The notes beneath the pieces were generated by a model. That model searched no databases, was not told where the DNA came from, and saw only the letters and a list, made by a program, of their open reading frames with translations. The position numbers were made by a program, and so were the translations under genes. Positions 54,791-64,000 of a stretch of 64,000 bases of DNA are shown piece by piece. Each line of letters begins with the position of its first letter. Position 1 is the stretch's first letter. Source of the stretch: Malaya genurostris (lineage: Eukaryota; Arthropoda; Insecta; Diptera; Culicidae); contig NC_080571.1 of NCBI RefSeq assembly GCF_030247185.1, forward strand, positions 208,068,880-208,132,879. The letters are read 5' to 3'.

Positions 54791-55693
54791 ATGTAATTTT
54801 TTCAATCTGTTTTCGCATGTAATTTTTTCAATCTGTTTGTTCTGCTGATCAAATTTATTTGCTTTTGTTTTTTATTCACTATTTTTAGAAAAAAGCGTAC
54901 TTTAAAATGCACTGTATTTTCAAAGTCGATGTACTGTATTTCCTTGATTTTTACGCCAAATGTACTATTTTTCGTAAAAAAATATACGAGCGTTACACAT
55001 AGTAATACCTTTTCTAATTTGATTTATATTCATCTCTATGAATTCTTCCCCTTTAATTCTGTCTCTGCGTGCATAGATCTTCATCCAATACCCATGTCTT
55101 TCCACTCAGTTTAGTTGAAAACGTTAAGATCGTTAGTGTTTACTACACATTGCACCTTCGGAATTGAAAAGAACTGATTCTCAAGCTTGATTTGTAGTGA
55201 AAGTGTTTATTGGTGGTATTACTAGCACTTCTTTAGCCGAACGTTCTAATTTGAAAGTATTATCTGTTTTTTGAAAACTGACAGAAGGCATGAGCGATTT
55301 AGAGTAATTTGCTTGTCGTATAACGCGTTTTCTAAGTGTTCTAATTTTAATTTATCATCCAATGTGTTTTATCAAGTATGACTGGACCCTTCTCGTAACC
55401 TCTGGCTGTTTTTAGACTTCCGTTTTTATTGTGAAACAACAGTTACATTTTTACAGTTATGTGCACCTTGTATAAATTTGGGAGTTAAAAAATAAGCTTT
55501 TTTCACCTTCAAATTATCAAAAGCTACATTTTATCCAAAACAAAACAAACAAATAATCAAATCTACGGTTTTTGGAATTATTACGTCAAATTTTCCACGC
55601 GGTTTTTTTGCACGGTTTCCGCAATTAACACGGTTTTCTTGTACACGGATTTTTTTAACACGGTACGTAACCCCCGTGTAAAAAGAGACCTTA

Positions 55694-56276
55694 ATGTACA
55701 CCATTTTATTGTAATGCATCCCGAAACTTAGGTTCTTTTTCGAATTACTCGGTAATCTGGTAATAGATAAATATCTATTTTTGTCATAGAATGAAGAAAA
55801 AATTGTTTAAAAATGTCTAATTTTACTAAACTTTTTATTTGAATTTTCCAAAGAAAACGAAATTTAAGTACCTTCAAGTAATTTTTGTTACTTTTAAATG
55901 TTAAAATACTGCATATATTATTAGTTTTCAAAAATCGTGCATATATCAGCAAAAACAAAATCGTGCTCAAATAGGGTTTTAAAAATTTTCAATTTTTTGC
56001 GTACACGCGCTGCATGCAAAATACACCGCGTAAGAGAATTAGCATGGTGCGGCAGGGTTTGGGTGGATTAAAATCCGTTTTTTTTTAATAATTCCATCAT
56101 ATTTTGGCGCCCGAGGCGGTCGTTCCACCCTTCCTTTAGCTTATAGACGTTCCAAAATTGTATCAAACCTTCGCTACGCTGGATTTAAGTTTAATCAATA
56201 AAATAATTTGATGAACCGAATAAAAGCCTTATAACATAAATTTCCTACGAGTTTTAAAACCAAAAACCTACAACAG
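55694..56276. other. No recognised feature
   Basis: AT-rich spacer with no repeat match and no ORF of interest. Confidence 0.4.
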
Positions 56277-56487
56277 TTGTTTCAACTCAGTTGATTACTG
56301 GTTTGGTCGACGTGTGTCATTACAAAACTACCAGTGTTCAACATTTAATGAGCTTGCTAATCGAAAACAAAAAATGGCAGTTTTAAAAATAAACAATCGA
56401 TTAGTTGTAGCAAGTACTTAAACAATTAAATTCAGAAAAACAACCAATATTTTAGTTGTATTGGAATCGCGGGTGGTTCCGTGTCGA
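56277..56487 (-). repeat. Fragment of the TACACGG-family TIR element, minus strand
   Basis: The plus-strand sequence GATCGCGGGTGATTCCGTG-like (ATCGCGGGTGGTTCCGTGT at 56,466) is the inverse of the left TIR at 13,325. The adjacent 150 bp (TAATCGAAAACAAAAAATGG, AATTCAGAAAAACAACC) match the inverse of 13,340-13,460. Confidence 0.65.
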
Positions 56488-57339
56488 TGATGATCGAACG
56501 AATATAACCGACCCAAAGTTTGAAAATGGTTCCACGTTTTTTCCGGAGTTTCAATTCATTCACTCGGATGCGATTGTTGCCTGTTGCCAAAATTAGCTTC
56601 TCGGCACAGACAGGATACAAAAAACATATCCCATCGGTGAAAGAAGGAAGAGGGCTCTCGAGTCGACCTCAATTGATCATAAATATTTACCTGCAAGCGG
56701 TAGGTTCACTCCATCCCGCTTACTCTGCAGGCAGGTTTACTAGTGCCTATACACATCGCGCATTATTATTTTTTTGTTGCCTTTCCTTCGTACCGCACAG
56801 CTCAACAACAAGAGCCAGAGACCCACCGGCCCCACACGCCGGCAATTGTTGTGGACCGTTCGATGCGCTGCAAACACTGACATTCCTTCCTGCACGGCGG
56901 CGGTTTAGTCTCGCATCCAGAGAGAAAATTTATAACGAGCCGCGTCGGAGTCTTCGAATGGACTCCTAAAGGTTCTGATTGGTTCTGGGGCACCCCACCA
57001 TCACCATTACCCACTTGGCCGTGGCGATGCCCGGACCATTCACCCAAACCGCCCGCACCGAGATGACTATGAAATGTGCATCGAAAGAAAAATCAGCGGG
57101 AGGGGTCACATAATCATTTCTTTTCTGACGTCGTTCTTCTCCCAGCTGCCGAAGTATGATGATGTGAGTAAACACCTTCACGCTGAACAGAAGATTCTTT
57201 GCTGCCGTGTTCTTAATCCGATGATCGTGCGGATCAACCATCAGAGTGCAGGCAACAGGCAGCAAAAGAGAAGCATCATGAGTAGCTCTTCTAGGACGAA
57301 TGGAACGGACTGTGCTACCAGGTTAGAGTGAGCGAGACC
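56488..57339 (+). promoter_or_regulatory. GC-rich upstream region of a putative host gene
   Basis: A compositional island continuous with the putative first exon downstream. It has CpG-rich blocks (ACCCACCGGCCCCACACGCC near 56,820 and others). Overlapping ORFs on both strands suggest composition rather than coding. No repeat match in the window. Regulatory role is inference. Confidence 0.4.
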
Positions 57340-57547
57340 ACCCTAGAGTGATTCGTCCGAGTGGAACTCAACATAAGCCAACAGCGAGAGCGAGAGTGTT
57401 TGTGGTGCAGCATAAACCGCTTATGTTGAGTGTGTTTCTCTCGGAACAACCCTCCCGTTGAGGGCAGCAAGAGCGGAAAATTTCCTGGTAGCTCACGCAC
57501 ACCAGTCCGAGCGAAACTAAACGGAGCACAAAAGAGAGCGAACGATA
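57340..57547 (+). promoter_or_regulatory. Core and proximal promoter candidate with GAGA-type motifs
   Basis: CAGCGAGAGCGAGAGTG at 57,380-57,396 and AGAGAGCGAACG at 57,532 are GAGA-factor-like sites, common near insect promoters. A perfect 12-bp inverted repeat, CTCAACATAAGC (57,367-57,378) and GCTTATGTTGAG (57,419-57,430), lies between. The exact start site is unknown; initiator-like TCAGTT occurs at 57,640. Confidence 0.4.
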
Positions 57548-57616
57548 ATGGATCTCAGTGATCTTACCCTTAAGATCGCGGCGCTCAGTGCGGAGTCCTA
57601 CTTGGAAGCCAGTTAA
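57548..57616 (+). CDS. Candidate small upstream ORF, 22 codons
   Basis: It begins with an ATG that has A at -3 and G at +4, a good insect context. It would encode MDLSDLTLKIAALSAESYLE plus two residues. It is the first well-placed ATG in the putative leader, provided transcription starts upstream of it. Two further short ORFs follow at 57,938-58,030 (30 residues) and 58,014-58,112 (32 residues). All may be translation-control uORFs rather than genes. Confidence 0.25.
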   Translation: MDLSDLTLKIAALSAESYLEAS

Positions 57617-58431
57617 GTCCGATCCGCGAAGGTAGATACTTTCAGTTGTTTGTCTGATTTTGCGGTGATCGTTCGTGAAAAAGTGCCTGCTGCCTTCGCC
57701 TTGCAAATCTCCAGCAACGAGTCGAGATTGTGCCGAGAGTGGAAAAGGGAGAAGGTGTTAATTGGGGCTGAGCATCTTTTGCGTTTCGTGCGAGTGCGAG
57801 GATTACTCAATAGAAGCATATTTTTTCTTGTTGTTTTATTTTGAACCCGAAGTTGATACTGTGGAACGGGGGTCTCGCCCCAAACCGGGGGGATAAATGT
57901 TGTTTGCCCAGTCGAATTTGGGTCACCCCATCGATCGATGGATCGTTTCAGTGTAACAAAGCAGAAAGTGAGTTTTACTAGCATAACGAAAGCATCGTGC
58001 GGGAGAATTGTTCATGGAAAAACAGTGTAACGAAACGGTGTTTATATCAAGCAAAGATTCTGAAATTAAAGAAAAACCAAGAGCATGCAACAGTTGTGTG
58101 TTGACCTCGTAGCATCGCATGTTTCCAATTCGAATCAACGGTTAGATGCGGAAGTCAACCCGAACCTCAAACAACCAGATCGCAGTGCAGAAGAGAAGAA
58201 GACAATTATTACAGCAGTGCTATAAACTCGAAAACTTCAATCGGAATCGTTTTCGGCGGAAACGAGCCTAGCCATCACTGGCGGCATCAAGTTTTCGGGT
58301 AGAAGTTGATTTTATAGCTTCCACCCGTGTTCACCGTCGTGTATTTATTTTATTTTTGTCTCGAACTTCGCGGCAAAAACGACTCTCAGAACAGGAAGCA
58401 ATTATCGAACGGGCGGCGATTGGAAGCAAAG
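57548..58431 (+). other. Putative non-coding first exon of a host gene
   Basis: GC-moderate, CpG-containing sequence free of repeats, with many short ORFs and no long one, ending at a consensus splice donor (CAAAG|GTAAGC, cut after 58,431). A secondary GTGAGT donor is near 57,970. The combination of island, GAGA motifs, long leader and donor suggests the 5' exon of a gene with a large first intron, such as many developmental regulators. The gene itself is outside the window. The 5' boundary given is arbitrary. Confidence 0.45.
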
Positions 58432-61131
58432 GTAAGCGGAAAAATGATTGGTCCCAATTTTCTCCTGTACCCAATGTGCATCGATTCCTGCCAGAACCCG
58501 CTGTGAGCGCCGGTTGACCCTAGAATACTCCTAGAAGTACCATATTTGGAACCTTTTTCGGTTTTTCTTTTGAGCAAACACTCGCATAAATCTACGAAGC
58601 GAGGATTTCGGACTAGTTCTGCAGGATCCCGGGGATGATCCTCTGGCAGTGACTTTTTGTGTTGTTGCTGGCGTCCATCTTCACTTTGCCTGGAAAACCA
58701 TTAAGAACCACTTATCTGAAGCTAAGATCTTTGTCCTTCTTTTGTCCGTTGTTTTCTCAAGTGTTTTTCTTCTGTTGGTCCTTTGTTGCCTGAAGCACTC
58801 CACTATTTTTAAGCTCGCATTAGTCCCAGTCGGAGCAGTTTTTGTGTTGAATGACCGCATAATTCCGACACAATGTGCATGTGCAATCGAGTCTCCCGGC
58901 ACAAGACTGAACCGCTGGAAGCTGGAAGCGCCAGCCGCGTACGTGTGTTCCTAAGAAACAGACAGTGACCTCCCAAAATTTACACACTCTCACACAGCGA
59001 ACTTACCCTTCCGGGGGTCTGCACCGATAAGATCGTGAGAATTATGGCACACAAATTCGGGCCGAGCTGAGTGTGACAAAAGGAAAATAGAAGGGCACCG
59101 AAATGACGTTGTGAGTTCGGACTAACTCGCAAGAAATCAGCGCCGGCTTTTGACCCGAAATATTAGCTAGTCAATGATAAGTTTTTGTTGTGCGGGACGC
59201 AAAAGGATGCGCTCTGTGACGATAGAGATTGGGATCAGTGGCGGTTTATTGCGCGATTGCACGTGACAGATGGCCGGTGCGTTTTGCGGTCATCAGTGTG
59301 GGAACTGTCGTTATCTGAAGTGACGCAGTTCCTCTGTTGTTTCTGGAATTAGAGTATTTGCGGTGGAGCAATCAATTGACATTTCTTAGGGTTTTTTTTG
59401 TTTGAAAGAAAAAAATAACAGAAAGCTATGCTCTTTCCACAGTGGTCGGCAGAATGAACTCGCATCTAAAGTGAATGTGCAGAGATGTTTGTACTCGAAT
59501 ACTTATTTTGATTTCAAAATAAATATTCTTCGCTAAACTGCCGAAGTGTTTCTATCAAACTTTCTTTTTCTATAAAGTTTTGCAATTGAATTTATTGTGT
59601 GACTCAGTTGGAGCAGCGTAAAATTGCTGTCAAAATTCTGGTTAAATAATTTTAAATAAGTTGACAAATTTTGCAGTTTTTGTTTTGGTCCATCTCTTTT
59701 GAAACTGTCTCTGCTATTTTTCTGCACAGATCATTAGAAATCCGATCCACAACGAGAGTTCATTTTAATGAGAAAGCCGAATTTAACCTGAAAATTTAGT
59801 TAATAAAACTAAACGATTACTTTTACTTCGCTTTAATGGTGCACTTTCCGTCTGAATTTTACTAAAGAGAAAATGCAGCATATCACTGAGGTTTCTATTT
59901 TCTATCAATCCAAGTACCGTAATGTTTGTTGGCACCAAGCATGGAAGATACGAACACAAATGAAACGATAGTTATAATTATTTCGTTTTTAAAACAGCAA
60001 GAATCTGGTAGAATGGTTTCTTTTCTAGAAAGTTGTATTTTAAAACTTTTGATTGCAGATAAGAACAACTAAGGCTGAGAACAATTTCGCTGTTAATTTT
60101 AAGTTTTGGTTTAAATCTGACACTAGCGTGGTTATTTTGTGTCGAGTAGTTTAATACAAATTAAACTGCGGCCCATTTCAAAATTTGACGGACGGAAAGT
60201 TATTTGGGTTTATTTTCCACTGGCAATAATTTTAACTAAAGAAATAATATTAGAATTTTCATTGCAAGATTTTTTTCAGTGTCGGAAAATAACCATCGAT
60301 CTGTCAAAAATAACCATGCTCTCGATCAAGGTTGTTTTTGACAACATCAAATTAACCGCTCGAGTGTCAGATTTTAACCAAAAATCAAAATTAATCGCGA
60401 AATAGTTCACAGCCTAAGTTTGTTAACTCTTGCGAGTTGCATTAAAACGCTACTGACATGATTTTTTCTAACTGCAACTTGCTTCAACTTGCCTGACAGA
60501 TTGGCATTTGACATTTCCGGCAGATACTTTTGCCTGACAGTTTTTGGCCCACTCGAATTCCGTCGGAATTTGGCAATTTTCAATTGAAAGTCACTGTGAT
60601 CTCGGTGATTACAATAATTGCTACAATTACAGCAATTTTCTGAAGAATTCAATGCAAATTAGAATTCCAACAATTTCATCTCGCGTCCCGATAATTTTCA
60701 GCGATGAGTAAAATATGTACAATAAATGTATGTTTCGCAATAAGTTGAATGCTGAAGTTAAATTGATTGATCGATTAGTCGAGTAATCGATTAGTAACCC
60801 AGATAATCGAGTAATATTGAAACGATTAGTTTGAAACTAATATTCGATTATTTAGCTAATCGAATAATTCGAATAATCCCATAATAATAATCGAATAATA
60901 AATCAATTAATAACCCATATAATCGACTAAAATTTAATCGATTACTAAAAATTATACTCGATTATTAACTAATAGAGTAATTCGAAAATCCGACATCCCT
61001 ACTCATAAAACGAATCTTAGATTTCTGTCGGCTGCCCGAATTCTTTCTTAGCGGGAGTATGTGGAACCGAAAATTCCATGTGGAATTCAGTATGATATCC
61101 GAATAAATGAAGACTCCAGTGCAACAACCGC
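58432..61131 (+). other. Putative first intron, left part
   Basis: Starts GTAAGCGG. The first 900 nt remain fairly GC-rich and may hold regulatory sequence; the ORF at 58,649-58,954 (101 codons) has a hydrophobic stretch but no recognised domain. From 59.4 kb the sequence is AT-rich. At 60,755-60,990 a degenerate AATCGATTAGT repeat covers about 235 bp. Confidence 0.35.
60755..60990. repeat. Degenerate tandem repeat of AATCGATTAGT type
   Basis: TAATCGA, CGATTAGT and ATAATCG recur every 10-16 bp in both orientations. Low-complexity sequence. Confidence 0.7.
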
Positions 61132-62215
61132 CCACATTATCGAAATGACGGTATGCGCAATGAATTCATACTCGACTGCATGATTTTTCAGTGCTCGATC
61201 GGTTCTGTGTTAGAATTTACACCTGAATTGGCTGCGCCCGATCAACCCGATTGACAGTGACATTATAAATGTCATTGAATATTCGCTCATTTTATGAATG
61301 TGTTAGTGTGAAATTTGGGCGACTTAAGCCATTTCACTACACTCCAGTCAGAAGAATGGATGATGCTGACTAAGGTAGGCCGTTTTATTAATTTCCAGCG
61401 AGTTTCAACAGTTTATGTTGGAATTCTAACAAAAATTGGTTATTTAGAAGTTCTGTATATCCAGAAAACATGAAGATTTAAATGTGTATTTTCAGTTATG
61501 TAATGTTTTCATTTAAAAATACACTGAAAATCAGCATGAAAACGTGCAAAATCGGGAAAGAAGAAGAAGAAGACAAATTGACAATTCAGTCCGAATCTTC
61601 TCACTCACTTCCAACAGATTTCCATATTAACCAGTTGTGAGGGAAATTCTTTCGGAATCGGTTGCTGCACTGGAGTTGGAATTGATTCCGAATTCCACAT
61701 GATTTCCACATGGAATTCCGAATGAAAATTTCTAGCCGATTCGGAATTGATTCGAATCTGATAATGTGGGCGATTCCGAGTGAATTTCGCCTCCCACCGA
61801 TTGGTTCAGAGATCTGTCGGAGTTGAGTAAGAGAATTCGAACTGAGTTGTCAACTCGTTTTTTTCTACTTTACCACTTTTGCACAATTTGGTGCTGATTT
61901 TTAGTAGAATTCGAAACAAACATCTTATATAACTGAATATATGAAATCGAATCTTCAAGCTTTTCGAGCATATATAACTGGTAAATGATAAGTTCTTCCT
62001 AGAATTCCAGCAAAAAATGTTGAAATTTGCTTGGAACCAATAATAAGGCCTAGCTTAGTCAGCATCGTCCATTCCTTCTGACTTTTACACTAGCGCATTC
62101 ATAAAGAGTGAGCGATGATTTATAATGTCACTGTCAATCGAGTTGATCGAGCACTCCGAAACGACAAGTCGAGTAAGCGTTCATTACTCAGTCCGTCTTT
62201 GAGACTATGTGGGAA
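61132..62215. repeat. Long imperfect inverted repeat (foldback-like), arms of about 250-300 bp
   Basis: The left arm, about 61,132-61,450, and the right arm, about 61,975-62,215, align when one is inverted. Shared blocks in order are ACTCGAC, GTGCTCGATC, GATTGACAGTGACATTATAA, TTATGAATG, GATGCTGACTAAG and TTGGAATTCTA. The centre holds GGAATTC-rich sequence and a GATAATGTGGGCGATTCC block, inverse of CGCCCACATTATCG at 61,129. No ORF. Confidence 0.75.
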
Positions 62216-63065
62216 TGCGCAATAGTGTCAATCCTAAATGTTATGATTTCGAACAAAAATATTGTACACGGAACCGGAGAATCGCACCATTTTTAGTACT
62301 TTTCATTTAACGTTGGGCTTCCGTTCAATTACCTGAATTTAGATAAAGTTATAAGTATTCAATAGTAATTTATTTTTACCAAGTTTTTGAGTTGTACCGA
62401 CTTAATTTCAGGTTGAATACGGTTATGTTTATGTTGTAACGAAAACAGAAAGAGCGAATGAAAGAAAATATTATCAGAATTATGAAAAAATTGGTTTAAT
62501 CGTTGTATTAAGAGTAGTTAATAGCAGATATGAGAGATTGGAAGAGATTGCTTTTATTTCTATTGTGAAATATTTGACACTTCGAGGCAATATTTCATAA
62601 GGCAACAGAAACAAAGCGCAGTATGTCTCCTACTTTTCCTATTCTGTTAATTAAAAAAATCAGTATATGTAGAATGCTTCGCAAAACATTTATTTTTTTA
62701 GTAGTATCAGACATTTCTCGAATAATTGTGTAATAACGCAGAAACAATCAAATGAAAAAGAAAAGCTGTCATTTGCTCTAAAATCTTTTGAAATGGTCTC
62801 GATTTAGCACTGGGTATAGGGATCTCTGTGGAATATTGTCTAAATAATATTACCGTTGTAGCACTATACTGCAATTCGCTGAAGACTCCAGGGAAGCGAA
62901 GATTTCTGACGACGTCATTTGAACTATCATTCAGAGTTGCCAAGACTTTTTTCAAGAATTTGTATTCGACGCAAAAATTTATCTGCATTGGAATCTTTAC
63001 TACATCTGTACTAGTAAAATGTAACCGGGTTTTTTTTAAGTGAGCAAAAAAAAACAAGTTAATTA
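62216..63065. other. No recognised feature
   Basis: AT-rich. The 116-codon ORF at 62,707-63,057 (minus) shows no domain. Confidence 0.4.
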
Positions 63066-63069
63066 TCGG

Positions 63070-63290
63070 TATTTTAGGAGAACATATCCGTATATGAAGG
63101 TCGAAAATCGGTATAAATACCGATGAGGCGGTATACCTGCCAACGTTGCTGTCATTTTCCTTTCAACAATCGATAGAATCATGTTACATCGTGAATATTT
63201 TGTTGTCTTGCTCATAATCGGAGATGCCAGATATTTTCATAGAAAATCTGTATTCTTTGTATAAAAAATCTGTATTAATCTATATTCACT
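63070..63290. repeat. Short dispersed repeats (TCGGTATAAATACCGA and AATCTGTATT types)
   Basis: 63,105-63,135 holds CGGTATAAATACCGATGAGG, related to the inverse of 1133-1250. At 63,240-63,280, AAAATCTGTATT is repeated. Confidence 0.45.
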
Positions 63291-63544
63291 AATAAAATGA
63301 AATTCTTACAACAAAATGATGCTAAGATATGCTATTCCAATAGATTGTGGTTGTAGGATGGTAGATTCAATATGTCATTGCCGCGCTCACAAGAATATTC
63401 AACGACGAAGTTTCATTTTTTTTATCCACAACAATTGAATTGTAATTCCATATATTTATCTAGTTAGAAATTGGTGACTTTATGATTTGACATGAAATTT
63501 CAACGCCCAATATGCAACGTCAAGTCAGTTCATACAACTCTTAT

Positions 63545-63701
63545 GGCGTTTTACATTGAGAAACACTGGTGGCGTGGATTGCTCTGGTTTTGCACTTTCG
63601 AGCAGAAATGGCAATGAAACACCGTCAAAATGTTGCATTTCTGCTCGAAAGTGCAAAATCAGAGCAATCCACGCCACCAGTGTTTTTCAATGAAAAACGG
63701 C
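63545..63701. mobile_element. Palindromic MITE, 157 bp
   Basis: The arms 63,545-63,612 and 63,634-63,701 are nearly perfect inverses: GGTGGCGTGGATTGCTCTGG and TTTGCACTTTCGAGCAGAAA on the left, their complements on the right, with a 21-bp loop. ATTA/TTAT-like bases flank it. The hairpin would be very stable. Confidence 0.88.
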
Positions 63702-63824
63702 ATTAGTTTGACAGTAAAGTTTCATGATGCCATTACTTCCTTGAATAAAGTACTGTCTCTGAGCGTATCTTTTTACAATGAATCTGTATAAAATGTTCAA
63801 AACGACGAATGTAACAATGAGAGA

Positions 63825-64000
63825 TTCTCTTTGTTTACTTTCTCTTTCGATTATTGCGAAATATTCCTGTTTTTTTCGGTAATTTCTTCAGTGCAGATTC
63901 AAAGAGCCATCAGGCTTTTGTTATTATTATCGGTAAATAATTGGAGTGAAGGATTGCTAACAGTACCGTAATAATCGAAAGAGAAAGTAAACAAAGAGAA
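63825..64000. mobile_element. MITE with 31-bp TIR, at the window edge
   Basis: TTCTCTTTGTTTACTTTCTC plus TTTCGATTATT at 63,825-63,855; the inverse occupies 63,970-64,000. The arm may extend past the window end. The centre of about 115 bp has no ORF. Confidence 0.85.

Larger units (their letters stand above)
53870..54995. mobile_element. Non-autonomous element with 12-bp TIR and 8-bp target duplication (hAT-like)
   Basis: TAACGCTCGTAT at 53,870 and ATACGAGCGTTA ending at 54,995, with CACATAGT on both sides. An 8-bp duplication is typical of hAT elements, although other superfamilies share it. Near both ends TACTGTATTT motifs recur. Two inverted SINEs lie inside. Confidence 0.72.
53330..55693. 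mobile_element. TIR element (TAAGGTCTCTTTTTACAC ends), 2.36 kb, with nested elements
   Basis: A perfect 18-bp TIR: TAAGGTCTCTTTTTACAC at 53,330 and its inverse ending at 55,693. Just inside both ends lie tandem ACACGGTTTT / CAATTAACACGGTTT motifs (53,390-53,450 and 55,600-55,665). The centre is occupied by a second element with an 8-bp duplication. No transposase. Confidence 0.8.

Noticed and set aside
58649..58954. 101-codon ORF downstream of the splice donor
   Set aside because: It has a hydrophobic stretch that could be read as a membrane segment, but it lies inside the putative intron, has no family and is overlapped by an opposite-strand ORF.

Overview
The window reads as intergenic and intronic DNA from a mosquito, most likely a culicine. 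The evidence is the combination of repeat families: an intact Juan-type Jockey-clade element, a MosquI-like I-clade element, a Lian-like LOA-clade element, DD37E Tc1/mariner elements (the ITmD37E group described from mosquitoes), a DD37D fragment, a DD34D mariner, tRNA-derived SINEs and many short terminal-inverted-repeat (TIR) elements. The species cannot be named from the sequence alone. No complete host protein-coding gene was found; essentially every long ORF belongs to a transposable element.

Layout. 1-3.9 kb: fragments of a dispersed mosquito repeat, a 17-bp minisatellite, a SINE and a GC-rich non-coding island. 3.94-8.62 kb: a full-length Juan-like retrotransposon on the minus strand, with two open ORFs, a poly(A) tail and a perfect 14-bp target duplication. 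8.87-10.16 kb: a DD37E element with both TIRs and a TA target site but a broken transposase, followed by two older DD37E relics to 11.6 kb. 12.8-15.0 kb: nested palindromic and TIR elements. 15.3 kb: a small reverse-transcriptase relic. 16.3-17.0 kb: a second GC-rich island. 17.9-19.1 kb: a decayed mariner. 20.8-21.9 kb: a TIR element.

22.8-33.7 kb is the most striking part. An I-clade element of about 6.05 kb, with a 14-bp target duplication, has been split inside its reverse transcriptase by a 4.69-kb Lian-like element. The Lian-like element keeps an open 1214-residue polyprotein and is flanked by an apparently perfect 158-bp direct duplication of its target. Its 3' UTR carries a row of hairpin modules of about 45 nt whose stems differ by paired changes. 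It ends in a TGATTCC heptamer repeat. Short remnants of the same 3' tail occur at 38.4 kb and 43.07 kb. The second remnant sits in the centre of a 147-bp inverted repeat.

33.7-35.3 kb: a degenerate minisatellite. 36.6-37.5 kb: another GC-rich island. 38.5-43.5 kb: long copies of the dispersed repeat with degenerate units of about 155 bp and two dinucleotide microsatellites; one copy is interrupted by a 722-bp poly(A)-tailed insert. 45.3-56.5 kb: a dense set of TIR elements, including a DD37D mariner nested inside a DD37E element, and a three-layer nest (TIR element, then an 8-bp-TSD element, then two SINEs in inverted orientation).

56.5-58.4 kb resembles the promoter and non-coding first exon of a host gene on the plus strand: GC-rich sequence, GAGA-type motifs, several short upstream ORFs and a consensus splice donor at 58,432. 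The rest of the window would then be its first intron, which holds a long imperfect inverted repeat (61.1-62.2 kb) and two palindromic MITEs at the right edge.
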